From Mycolicibacter senuensis (lineage in GTDB: Bacteria > Actinomycetota > Actinomycetes > Mycobacteriales > Mycobacteriaceae): 64,000 nt of DNA. The translations under genes were made by a program, and so were the position numbers. Under the pieces are notes generated by a model, which saw only the letters and a list, made by a program, of their open reading frames with translations, was not told the origin of the DNA and did no database searches. The stretch covers positions 33,331 to 97,330 of the forward strand of contig NZ_LQPS01000008.1 in assembly GCF_002101885.1 (NCBI RefSeq), in the 5' to 3' direction. How positions within the stretch are numbered: position 1 is the first letter of the stretch; each line of letters begins with the position of its first letter. Below, piece by piece: positions 39,811-56,337 of the stretch.

Positions 39811-42296
39811 TGCGCATTCCCTACAGCTGGCTGCGTGAGGCCCTGACCGCAGGCGCGCCCGACTTGGACATCTCCGCACACGACATGGAGCAGGCGCTGC
39901 TGCGCGTCGGCCACGAGGTCGAGGACGTGCACACCCTGGGCCCGGTCACCGGGCCGTTCAAGGTCGGTCGGGTCGTCGAGATCGAGGAACTCACCGAGTT
40001 CAAGAAGCCGATCCGGGCCTGCCGCGTCGACGTCGGCGAACAACAGCCCCGCGAGATCGTCTGTGGCGCCACCAATTTCGTGGTCGGTGACCTGGTGGCG
40101 GTGGCGTTGCCCGGTGCGGTGCTGCCCGGTGACTTCGCGATCGCCACCCGTAAGACCTACGGCCGCACGAGTGACGGGATGATCTGCTCGGCGTCCGAAA
40201 TACGGCTGAGCACCGACCATTCCGGCATCCTGGTGCTGCCCGAGGGGACCGCCGAGCCCGGTGCCGACGCCGCCGAAGTCCTCGGCCTCGACGACGTGGT
40301 CTACGAGCTGGCCATCACCCCCGACCGCGGCTACTGCATGTCGGTGCGCGGGCTGGCGCGTGACCTGGCGTCGGCGCTGGATGTCGACTTCGCCGATCCG
40401 GCGGCCGTGCCGCCGTTGCCCGCCGACGGCGAGGCCTGGCCGCTGCGCGTGCAACCCGACACGGGCGTGCGCCGGTTCGCGCTGCGCGGCGTCACTGGGA
40501 TCGACCCGGCGGCGGTGTCGCCGTGGTGGCTGCAACGCCGACTGCTGCTCTGCGGCATCCGGGCGATCTCGCCGGCCGTGGATGCCACCAACTACGTGAT
40601 GGTCGAACTGGGCCACCCGATGCACGCCCACGACCGGACCCGCATCGCCGGTGGATTCGGTGTGCGCTTCGCGGCGCCCGGCGAGACCGTCACCACCCTC
40701 GATGACATCGAACGCAAGCTGGACCCGGCCGATGTGCTGATCGTCGACGACGTCGCGACCGCCGCGATCGGCGGCGTGATGGGCTCGGGCAGCACCGAGA
40801 TGCGCGGCGACTCCACCGACGTGCTGCTGGAGGCCGCGATCTGGGATCCCGCGGCGGTGTCCCGCACCGCACGCCGGCTGCACCTGCCCAGTGAGGCCGC
40901 CCGCCGCTACGAACGCTCCGTCGACCCGGCCATCTCGGTGGCCGTGCTGGACCGCTGCGCGACCCTGCTGGCCGAGATCGCCGGGGGAGTCGTCGAACCC
41001 ACCCTGACCGACTGGCAAGGTGACCCGCCCGTGCAGAACTGGGACCAGGCGCCCATCGAGATCGCCGCCGACCTGCCGGACCGCACCGCCGGGGTGAGCT
41101 ACCCCGAGGGCACCACCGCCAGGCGGCTGACCCAGGTCGGCTGCACGGTGGCGGCTCACGGCGCGACACTGACCGTCACCCCGCCGAGCTGGCGGCCGGA
41201 CCTGCGCCAGCCCGCCGACCTGGTCGAGGAGGTGCTGCGCCTGGAAGGCCTGGAGTCCATCCCGTCGGTGCTGCCCGCGGCGCCGGCCGGGCGGGGTCTG
41301 ACCGACGCCCAGCGGCGCCGGCGCGCGATCGGCAAGTCGCTGGCGCTGGCCGGCTACGTCGAGGCGCTCACCAGCCCGTTCATGCCCGCCGGGGTGTTCG
41401 ACGCCTGGGGCCTGGCCGACGACGACCCGCGCCGCGCCACCGTGGCCGTGCTCAACCCGCTGGAGGCAGACCGGCCGCAGCTGGCCAGCACACTGCTGCC
41501 CGGGTTGCTGGAAGCGTTGGGGCGCAATGTTTCCCGCGGCATCAACGACGTCGCGCTGTTCACCATCGCCCAGGTGGTGCAACCCGACGGCTCCGCGCCC
41601 GGCGCTGCCGGGCCGGTCGCGGTGGATCGCCGACCCACCGACGCCGAGCTCTCTGCGCTCGATGACATGCTGCCCCGCCAGCCGCAGCACATCGCGGTGG
41701 CGCTGACCGGCTTGGCCGAGCCCCGCGGCCCGTGGGGGCCGGGCCGGCCCGTCGAGGCCGCCGATGCCATCGAGGCGGCCCGGGTGATCGCCCGCGCCGG
41801 CGGTGTGGCGGTCACGTTGCGCTCGGCGGCACAGCTGCCCTGGCATCCGGGCCGCTGCGCCGAGGTGCTGGTCGGCGAGACCGTGATCGGCTACGCCGGG
41901 CAACTGCACCCGGCCGTCGTCGAACGCAGCGGGCTGCCGAAGGGCACCTGCGCGGTCGAGTTGAACCTGGACGCGATGCCCATCGCGTCGTCGTTGCCCG
42001 CGCCGCGGGTGTCGCCGTTCCCGGCGGTGTTCCAGGACGTCGCGCTGGTGGTCGACGAGAAGGTGACCGCCCAATCGGTGGCCGACGCGGTGCGCGACGG
42101 CGCCGGCGAGCTGCTGGAGGACATCGCGCTGTTCGACGTCTACACCGGCCCGCAGGTCGCCGACGGCCGCAAGTCGCTGGCGTTCGCGCTGCGCTTCCGC
42201 GCCGCGGATCGCACCCTGACCGAGGACGAGGCCAGTGCGGCCCGCGACGCCGCGGTGGCCTGCGCCGCCGAGCGTGTCGGCGCCACCCTGCGCTAG
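39810..42296 (+). CDS. pheT: Phenylalanyl-tRNA synthetase beta subunit
   Basis: The protein has 828 residues. The order is: N-terminal [12 protein letters not shown], an EMAP-like tRNA-binding domain (about 40-150; [25 protein letters not shown]), B3/B4 editing region (about 210-380), B5 domain, catalytic-like core and C-terminal anticodon-binding FDX domain ([29 protein letters not shown]). It is translationally coupled to pheS (TGATG). Length agrees with the mycobacterial family. Confidence 0.97.
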
Positions 42297-42432
42297 CCAC
42301 CTCCCCTGCGCGAGCGTGCGTGCCCCCGGTCGACACACCGCGGCAATTCCCGGGGTTGCGCACTCTCACGGGCTGTTCCCCGGCGGCGGGCTCAGGCATG
42401 CTGAGGTGCCGCCGTCGAGAGGATGTGCCTGG

Positions 42433-43872
42433 ATGACCGAGACCTATGACGTCGTCATACTCGGGGCCGGACCGGTCGGGGAGAACGTCGCTGACCGTGC
42501 CCGTGCGGCCGGACTGAGCGTGGCGATCGTCGAACGCGAACTCATCGGCGGGGAATGCTCCTATTGGGCCTGCGTGCCCAGTAAGGCGTTGCTGCGGCCG
42601 GTGCTTGCGATCGCCGACGCCCGGCGCGTCGCCGGCGCCCGCGAAGCCGTCAGCTCCGCGATCGACGCCGGCGAGGTCCTCGCGCGCCGCAACCGGTATG
42701 TGGGGGACTGGGACGACACCGGCCAGGTGGACTGGATCAACGGGATCGGCGCCACAGCGATCCGCGGCCACGGACGCCTCGACGGGCCGCGACGCGTGGC
42801 CGTCACCACGCCCGACGGCGACACCGTGGCGCTGTCCGCCCGGCACGCGGTCGTGGTCTGCACCGGAACCCGCGCGGCCCTGCCGGATCTGCCGGGAATG
42901 GCCGACGCCCGTCCGTGGACCAACCGCGAAGCCACTGAAGCCACGTCGGTTCCCGGTCGGCTCGCGGTCGTCGGCGCCGGCGGTGTGGGCGTCGAAATGG
43001 CCACCGCCTGGCAGGGTTTGGGCTCGGCGGTGACGTTGTTGGTGCGCGGCTCGAAGCTGCTGCCGCGGATGGAGCCGTTCGTCGGCGAGTATGTCGCGCG
43101 CGGGCTGACCGAGGCGGGAGTTGATGTGCGCACGGGTGTTTCGGTCGCCGCGCTGCACCGCGATGGCGACGGGCCGGTGCGGCTCGACTTGACCGATGGT
43201 GGGCAACTCGAAGTCGATGAGGTGCTGTTCGCCACCGGCCGGACCCCGCTCACCGGTGACATCGGCTTGGAAACCGTGGGGCTGACACCGGGCGAATGGC
43301 TCGACGTCGACGACACCTGCCGGGTTCGGGCCGTCGACGACGGATGGCTGTACGCCTGCGGCGACGCCAACCACCGCGCCCTGCTGACCCACGAGGGCAA
43401 GTACCAGGCGCGCATCGCCGGCGACGTCATCGGCGCGCGGGCGAACGGGACACCGCTGGACACCGCGCCGTGGGGCGCGCACGCCGCCACCGCCGACCAC
43501 CACGCGGTGCCGCAGGTGTTCTTCACCGACCCCGAGGCCGCAGCAGTCGGGCTCTCTGCCGAGCAGGCCCGACAGGCCGGACATCGGGTGCAGACCGTGG
43601 ATGTGGAGATCGGCGAGGCGGTGATGGGCGCCAAACTGCACGCCGACGGCTACACCGGGCGGGCGCGGATAGTGGTCGACGCCGACGAAGAGTTTCTGCT
43701 CGGCGCCACCTTCGTCGGCGCCGATGTCGCCGAGTTGCTGCACTCGGCCACCATTGCCGTGGCCGGCCGGGTGCCTATCAGCCGGCTCTGGCATGCCATA
43801 CCGTGCTTTCCGACGATCAGCGAGATCTGGCTGCGGTTGCTGGAGGCCTACCGCGACTCCGCGCCGGTCTGA
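42433..43872 (+). CDS. Pyridine nucleotide-disulfide oxidoreductase, class I (flavoprotein)
   Basis: The protein has 479 residues. It has an FAD-binding Rossmann motif (VVILGAGPVGENVADRA), redox pair Cys42/Cys47 in GGECSYWACVPSK, an NAD(P) motif (VVGAGGVGVEMA), a second FAD contact (YACGDAN) and the dimerisation domain. The C-terminal base region reads HAIPCFPTISE (His454, Glu464), with two extra residues relative to the HxHPT of lipoamide or mercuric reductases. The usual GG-T-C-V-N redox loop is changed to Cys-Ser-Tyr-Trp-Ala-Cys, which marks a distinct subfamily of unknown substrate. It stands alone between pheT and argC. Confidence 0.85.
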   Translation: MTETYDVVILGAGPVGENVADRARAAGLSVAIVERELIGGECSYWACVPSKALLRPVLAIADARRVAGAREAVSSAIDAGEVLARRNRYVGDWDDTGQVDWINGIGATAIRGHGRLDGPRRVAVTTPDGDTVALSARHAVVVCTGTRAALPDLPGMADARPWTNREATEATSVPGRLAVVGAGGVGVEMATAWQGLGSAVTLLVRGSKLLPRMEPFVGEYVARGLTEAGVDVRTGVSVAALHRDGDGPVRLDLTDGGQLEVDEVLFATGRTPLTGDIGLETVGLTPGEWLDVDDTCRVRAVDDGWLYACGDANHRALLTHEGKYQARIAGDVIGARANGTPLDTAPWGAHAATADHHAVPQVFFTDPEAAAVGLSAEQARQAGHRVQTVDVEIGEAVMGAKLHADGYTGRARIVVDADEEFLLGATFVGADVAELLHSATIAVAGRVPISRLWHAIPCFPTISEIWLRLLEAYRDSAPV

Positions 43873-43959
43873 GCGTCGGGATACCGTCGGCGAGAGTGCG
43901 CAGTTGTACGCGACACCCCGCGGAGTCCCCGGCATGCAGGTGCACCCGCCGACGACGGA

Positions 43960-46236
<2,277 letters not shown>

Positions 46237-46240
<4 letters not shown>

Positions 46241-47102
46241 TCAGCACCGCGACCAAAGCCCAGGTTCTGGCCGAAGCCCTGCCCTGGCTCAAGCAGCTGC
46301 ACGGCAAGATCGTCGTCGTCAAATACGGCGGCAACGCCATGACCGACGACACCCTCAAGCACGCATTCGCCGCCGACATGGCGTTCCTGCGCAACTGTGG
46401 AATCCAGCCGGTGGTGGTCCACGGCGGCGGACCGCAGATCAGCGCCATGCTCAAGCGGCTCGGGATCGAGGGCGACTTCAAGGGCGGATTCCGGGTCACC
46501 ACACCGGAAGTGCTCGACGTGGCGCGCATGGTGCTGTTCGGCCAGGTCGGCCGCGAACTCGTCGGGCTGATCAACGCCCACGGGCCCTATGCCGTCGGCA
46601 TCACCGGTGAGGATGCCGCACTGTTCACCGCGGTGCGGCGCAGCGTCACCGTCGACGGTGTCGCCACCGACATCGGCCTGGTCGGCGACGTCGACCAGGT
46701 CAACACCGACGCGGTACGGGATCTCATTGCCGCGGGCCGGATTCCGGTGGTCTCCACCCTGGCCCCCGACGCCGACGGCGTGGTGCACAACATCAACGCC
46801 GACACCGCCGCGGCCGCGCTGGCCGAAGCCCTGCACGCCGAGAAGCTGCTGATGCTCACCGACGTCGACGGCCTCTACACCGACTGGCCCGACACCGATT
46901 CGCTGGTCAGCGAGATCGACACCGCCACGCTGGAGCAACTACTGCCGAAACTGGAATCGGGGATGATCCCCAAAGTCGAAGCCTGCCTGCGTGCGGTGCG
47001 CGGCGGGGTGCCCAGCGCCCACATCATCGACGGCCGCGTCGAACACTGCGTGCTCGTCGAATTGTTCACCGACGCCGGCACCGGAACCAAGGTGGTGAAT
47101 CC

Positions 47103-47106
<4 letters not shown>
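46237..47106 (+). CDS. argB: Acetylglutamate kinase
   Basis: The protein has 289 residues from ATG 46237. It phosphorylates N-acetylglutamate, the controlling step of the pathway. Amino-acid-kinase motifs are visible: [10 protein letters not shown] (phosphate-binding Lys), [10 protein letters not shown] and [10 protein letters not shown]. The N-terminal extension ([22 protein letters not shown]) forms the helix of arginine-inhibited hexameric enzymes, so feedback inhibition by arginine is likely. It overlaps both argJ and argD. Confidence 0.97.
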
Positions 47107-49682
<2,576 letters not shown>

Positions 49683-49711
49683 GACCCGTAAGACACAGCA
49701 AGGAGAACTCG

Positions 49712-52317
<2,606 letters not shown>

Positions 52318-52320
52318 CCG

Positions 52321-52800
52321 CTACGGCCCCCAGACCATCAGGTCCTCCATGCCGTTGTTCATCGTCACCGTGGTGGGCGGCGGACCGGTCACGTCGAAGT
52401 AGATCTTGCCGGTGGACTGCGCGCCCTGCGGGATCGTCGCGCCGCTGATGGCGTTGGGAGCAGCGACCTGCCACAGCACCCGGTAGGAAGCCCGATCCGG
52501 AGCGACGGCGTTGAACTGCGAAATCGCCGGGGTCACGGTGCCCCGGAGCGCGTTCACCGTCGCGGTGGACTCCCAGACCTTGCCCGCGACCGGGTAACCC
52601 GGCATGGTGTCGCTGCTCGGCTTGAGGTCGCTCACCCGCCAGGAGTACCCGACCTGACCGACGGTGTCGGTGGCTTGCAGGGTGCTGCCCAGCTTGCCGA
52701 CGACCGGATAGGCCGCCATCGCGGTCGGCGCCACTGTCATCGGGATCGCCGCCATGGCCGCTGCGGCCACCGCTGTTTTCGTCATCCCACGGATATTCAT
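52321..52800 (-). CDS. mpt63: Immunogenic secreted protein MPT63 homologue
   Basis: The protein has 159 residues, the same precursor length as M. tuberculosis MPT63. The Sec signal ends AMA at residue 29, leaving a 130-residue mature protein starting AYPVVGKLG. Hallmark stretches are TDTVGQVGYSWRVSDLKPSSD, PGYPVAGKVWE, GATIPQGAQSTGKIYFDVTG and MNNGMEDLMVW. MPT63 is a beta-sandwich of unknown function, abundant in culture filtrate. A near-perfect AAAGGAGG ribosome binding site precedes the ATG, in line with high expression. The neighbourhood (after argH) differs from that in M. tuberculosis. Confidence 0.93.
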   Translation of the reverse strand: MNIRGMTKTAVAAAAMAAIPMTVAPTAMAAYPVVGKLGSTLQATDTVGQVGYSWRVSDLKPSSDTMPGYPVAGKVWESTATVNALRGTVTPAISQFNAVAPDRASYRVLWQVAAPNAISGATIPQGAQSTGKIYFDVTGPPPTTVTMNNGMEDLMVWGP

Positions 52801-52889
52801 GATGTCCTCCTTTCATTCGGGGGATGTGATGACGGGTAGCCGGGTTCGCCACGCCTTAACCATGCACCGCCGTACTCGATTTCGCGCGG

Positions 52890-53651
52890 CTATTCCATCC
52901 CGGTGCGGCCGGGAGTCCAGAAGGGTTTGGTACGGATGTCTCGCCGGCTCCAACCGCGTTCGGTGATCAGGATCTTGCGCAGGGTCTGAATCGTGCGGGC
53001 CTCACCGGCGAGATAGGCGACGCCGGGATGCTCGGGGAGCTCCAGTGCGCGTACGGCGTCGGCGAGCAGGGGCGAGTTCGCTGCCGATGCCTGCCCGCGC
53101 GCGGCGTGGGTCAAACGGGGAAGCGGAAGGTGGTCGGCCGTGGTCGCGGCCTCGAGCACGCCGTGAACCTCCGTGTCCGGTGGCAGGGTGCGCAGCATCG
53201 CGGCGAATGCGACCGACGCCGTTTCCTCGCCGGCGAACACGTGATACGGCGCGTCGCTGCGGACGACGAAGTTCCCCTGGGGGCGGGTGAATTGGACATG
53301 GTCCCCGACGGAAACCGCTGTCGCCCAACGCCTGGCCGGTGTCATCGCGTCCCGGTCGTAGCTGTGGTCGAACATCACGATGTCGAGCGTTCCGGCGTCC
53401 GCATCGGCGTCATAGACGGAGTATGTGCGCAGCGCGTCGTGCGGATGCAGTCGCAGCATTGAATCGAGCAGGCCGGCGACCTGCAGGCGGATGTGCTGGC
53501 CCGGTGTCCAGGTCAACCCCCGCAGCCGTGGGCCGGCGAAACGGATGCGGCGCAGGTTCGGGGTCAGCTGTTCGACTTCATCGACGGTTGCGGACAGGAA
53601 CAGCGCATCACGCAGGGTGTTGACGAGCGGAAAGTCGAGGATTGCTGCCAT
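52890..53651 (-). CDS. Siderophore-interacting FAD-binding protein
   Basis: The protein has 253 residues. It has the ferredoxin-reductase-like fold of the SIP/ViuB family: an FAD-binding barrel (RRIRFAGPRLRGLTWTPGQHIRLQV, then RTYSVYDAD) and an NAD(P)-binding half ending with GVAYLAGEARTIQTLRKILITERGWSRRDIRTKPFW. Such proteins reduce ferric siderophores in the cytoplasm. A strong IdeR box 24 bp upstream of the ATG indicates repression when iron is plentiful. No siderophore import or synthesis genes are adjacent. Confidence 0.88.
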   Translation of the reverse strand: MAAILDFPLVNTLRDALFLSATVDEVEQLTPNLRRIRFAGPRLRGLTWTPGQHIRLQVAGLLDSMLRLHPHDALRTYSVYDADADAGTLDIVMFDHSYDRDAMTPARRWATAVSVGDHVQFTRPQGNFVVRSDAPYHVFAGEETASVAFAAMLRTLPPDTEVHGVLEAATTADHLPLPRLTHAARGQASAANSPLLADAVRALELPEHPGVAYLAGEARTIQTLRKILITERGWSRRDIRTKPFWTPGRTGME

Positions 53652-53675
53652 GGAAACCCCATCAATCGCAATTAG

Positions 53676-53694
53676 TTAGGTATGCCTTACCTAA
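53676..53694. promoter_or_regulatory. IdeR (iron box) operator
   Basis: TTAGGTATGCCTTACCTAA matches the degenerate IdeR consensus TWAGGTWAGSCTWACCTWA at 18 of 19 positions. It lies 24 bp upstream of the siderophore-interacting protein gene. Confidence 0.85.
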
Positions 53695-53734
53695 GGCAAG
53701 AGAGTAACAGATCGTGCTGCGCTAGCGTGAGCAG

Positions 53735-54415
53735 ATCAACGGCAGCCGAGACACACCCACCGCGTGGCGCCTGCTGGCGGCGATCGCGGTCTGCGGGCTG
53801 CTGACACAGTGCGCCGGCCCGCCCGAGCAGACACCGGCCTCATCTGCTGTCGCCCAACCCGAACCGGCCGCCGTTGCTACCGTCACCGCCGCCGAACTCG
53901 GCGCCACCTGGCGTCCTGGCTGCCCGGTTGCCCCGGAGCAACTGCGGCGCGTCACGCTGACCCACCTGGGATTCGACGCCCTGCCGCACCGCGGTGAGCT
54001 GATCGTGCATCACGAGCTGGTGCCGCAGGTCATCGCGATCTTCGACCGGCTCTACCGGCTGGAGTTCCCGATCGAGAAGATGCGCTCGGCGGCCCACTAC
54101 CGCGGCGGCGACGACGAGCTGTCGATGGCCGACAACAACACCTCGGCGTTCAATTGCCGGCGCATCCCCGGGTCGGGCGACTGGGCGCAGCACGCCTACG
54201 GTCGCGCCGTCGACGTCAACCCGCTGCTGAACCCGTCGGTGACCCGCAGCGGATTCGAACCCAAGAACGCCGCGGTCTATCTGGACCGCCACCGCATCGA
54301 GCCGGGGCTGCTGCATCCCGGCGATCCGGCGGTGCGCGCCTTCACCGACGCCGGCTGGCGCTGGGGCGGCGACTGGAAATCACCGCGGGACTACCAGCAC
54401 TTCGAGCGCCGCTGA
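53735..54415 (+). CDS. M15-family D-Ala-D-Ala carboxypeptidase-like exported protein (start unresolved)
   Basis: The peptidase domain is clear: HAYGRAVD (zinc His and Asp encoded at 54191 and 54212), then WGGDW and DYQHFE (third zinc ligand His at 54398). It probably trims peptidoglycan peptides. The frame is open from 53726 and encodes a plausible export signal (WRLLAAIAVCGLLTQCAGPP) before the domain, but there is no ATG, GTG or TTG before 54005, which would cut into the domain. The start given is ATC 53735, a guess. A GTG at 53727 in another frame suggests a one-base frameshift or sequencing error near 53730-53760. Confidence 0.7.
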   Translation: MNGSRDTPTAWRLLAAIAVCGLLTQCAGPPEQTPASSAVAQPEPAAVATVTAAELGATWRPGCPVAPEQLRRVTLTHLGFDALPHRGELIVHHELVPQVIAIFDRLYRLEFPIEKMRSAAHYRGGDDELSMADNNTSAFNCRRIPGSGDWAQHAYGRAVDVNPLLNPSVTRSGFEPKNAAVYLDRHRIEPGLLHPGDPAVRAFTDAGWRWGGDWKSPRDYQHFERR

Positions 54416-54445
54416 GCAGACAGCAGTCGGCGCCGCTACTCGGGG

Positions 54446-56224
54446 CTATTCCAGAACCTCGGACAGCTCCAGCCAGCGGCCCTCCTGCTCGGCCACCTCG
54501 TCCTCCAGCCCGCGCAGCTCAGCTGTGAGCGTCGCCAGGCCGACGTGATCGGACTGGTCGAAAGCGGCCAGTTCATGGTGCTTGGCCTCGATCTGTTCGG
54601 CCAGTCGCGTCAGCCGGCGCTCGATGGCGACCAGATCCTTTTGTGCGGCACGCAGTTCCGCTCCCGAGAGCGTCCCGGAATCGGTAGCAGCCGGCGCCGG
54701 GCGTGACGCCGGGGCGCGGCGCGCTTCGGCGGCCAGTTGCAGATACTCCTCGACGCCGCCCGGCAGATGCCGCAGCCGGTCGTCCAGGATCGCGTACTGC
54801 TGATCGGTGACCCGCTCCAGCAGATACCGGTCGTGGGAGACCACGATCAGCGTGCCCGGCCAGGAGTCCAGCAGATCCTCGGTGGCGGTGAGCATGTCGG
54901 TGTCGACGTCGTTGGTCGGCTCGTCGAGCACCAGCACGTTCGGTTCGGCCAGCAGGGTGAGCATCAACTGCAGCCGGCGGCCTTGCCCGCCGGACAGCTC
55001 GCCGACCCGGGCCGACAGTTGCGCACGGCCGAACCCGAGCCGCTCCAGCAGTTGCGCCGGCGTCATCTCCTTGCCGTCGACCTGGTAGTCGTTGCGCAAC
55101 CGGCCCAGCACGTCGGCCACCCGATCGTCGGCGAGCGAGGCCAGCTCCCCGGACTGCTGATCGAGCATGCCCAGCCGGACCGTCTTGCCGCGCTTGACCC
55201 GCCCGGCATCCGGCGTCACCGTCCCGGCGATCAGCCCCAGCAGGGTGGACTTCCCGGCGCCATTGGCGCCGACGATCCCGGTGCGCTCCCCGGGACCGAT
55301 CCGCCATTCGATGTCGCGCAGCACCGGCTTGCCGTCAAAAGAGACCGACACGTCGAGCAGGTCGATGACGTCCTTGCCCAGCCGTGCCGTCGCCAGCTTC
55401 ACCAGCTCGACCTCGTTGCGCAACGGCGGGACGTCGGCGATCAGCGCGTTGGCCGCCTCAATGCGGAACTTCGGCTTGGAGGTGCGGGCCGGTGCGCCGC
55501 GCCGCAGCCAGGCCAGCTCCTTGCGTAACACGTTCTGCCGCTTGGCTTCACTGGCCGCCGCCATCCGATCGCGTTCCACCCGCTGCAGCACGTAGGCCGC
55601 GTAGCCGCCCTGGAAGGGCTCGACCATGCGGTCGTGCACCTCCCAGGTGGTGGTCGCCACCTCGTCGAGAAACCAGCGGTCGTGGGTGACCACCAGCAGG
55701 CCGCCGGTGTTGCGGGCCCAGCGTTGCTGCAGGTGGCCGGCCAGCCAGGTGATGCCCTCCACATCGAGGTGGTTGGTGGGCTCGTCGAGGCCGATCACGT
55801 CCCAGTCGCCGATCAGCAGTGCGGCCAGCTGCACCCGCCGGCGCTGCCCGCCGGACAACTCCGAGATGGTCGCGTCCCAGCCGATGTCGGAGACCAGGCC
55901 GTCGACCACGTCACGAATCCGCGGGTTGGACGCCCACTCATGGTCGGCCTGCTCACCGACCAGCGTCACCCCCAGGGTGCGGTCCGGGTCGAGGGTGTCG
56001 CCCTGATCGAGCAGGCCGACCCGCAGGCCGCTGCGGCGGGTGACCCGGCCGGAGTCCGGGGTGGTGGCGCCGGTGAGCAGCCGCAGCAGTGAGGATTTGC
56101 CGTCGCCGTTGCGGCCCACGATGCCGATGCGGGCGCCGTCGTTCACTCCGAGGGTGACCGAGTCGAGCACCACACCGGTGGCGTAACGCAGGTGAAGGGC
56201 TTCGGCGCCGAGCAGGTGTGCCAC
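54446..56224 (-). CDS. ABC-F family ATPase (Uup-like)
   Basis: The protein has 592 residues from GTG 56224; TAGCGT seven bases upstream supports that start. It has two ABC cassettes and no membrane segment. Walker A motifs are GRNGDGKSS and GANGAGKST; signatures are LSGGQRRRVQLA and LSGGQGRRLQLM; both Walker B motifs are LDEPTN. A C-terminal coiled coil (AAQKDLVAIERRLTRLAEQIEAKHHEL...) resembles Uup. ABC-F proteins act on ribosomes or branched DNA; some protect against ribosome-targeting antibiotics. Which role applies here is unknown. Confidence 0.88.
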   Translation of the reverse strand: MAHLLGAEALHLRYATGVVLDSVTLGVNDGARIGIVGRNGDGKSSLLRLLTGATTPDSGRVTRRSGLRVGLLDQGDTLDPDRTLGVTLVGEQADHEWASNPRIRDVVDGLVSDIGWDATISELSGGQRRRVQLAALLIGDWDVIGLDEPTNHLDVEGITWLAGHLQQRWARNTGGLLVVTHDRWFLDEVATTTWEVHDRMVEPFQGGYAAYVLQRVERDRMAAASEAKRQNVLRKELAWLRRGAPARTSKPKFRIEAANALIADVPPLRNEVELVKLATARLGKDVIDLLDVSVSFDGKPVLRDIEWRIGPGERTGIVGANGAGKSTLLGLIAGTVTPDAGRVKRGKTVRLGMLDQQSGELASLADDRVADVLGRLRNDYQVDGKEMTPAQLLERLGFGRAQLSARVGELSGGQGRRLQLMLTLLAEPNVLVLDEPTNDVDTDMLTATEDLLDSWPGTLIVVSHDRYLLERVTDQQYAILDDRLRHLPGGVEEYLQLAAEARRAPASRPAPAATDSGTLSGAELRAAQKDLVAIERRLTRLAEQIEAKHHELAAFDQSDHVGLATLTAELRGLEDEVAEQEGRWLELSEVLE

Positions 56225-56231
56225 TGCCAGA

Positions 56232-56237
56232 ACGCTA
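56232..56237 (-). promoter_or_regulatory. -10 hexamer TAGCGT for leaderless ABC-F mRNA
   Basis: On the reverse strand TAGCGT ends seven bases before the GTG at 56224. Confidence 0.45.
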
Positions 56238-56337
56238 CTGCCTGCCGATCGCCGACGACTGAACGAGCCGGACCGGGCACGCTGATGTGCCAGAATGTGC
56301 ACGTCATTGACGATCGGACGCGACGTAGGGGAGCAGC

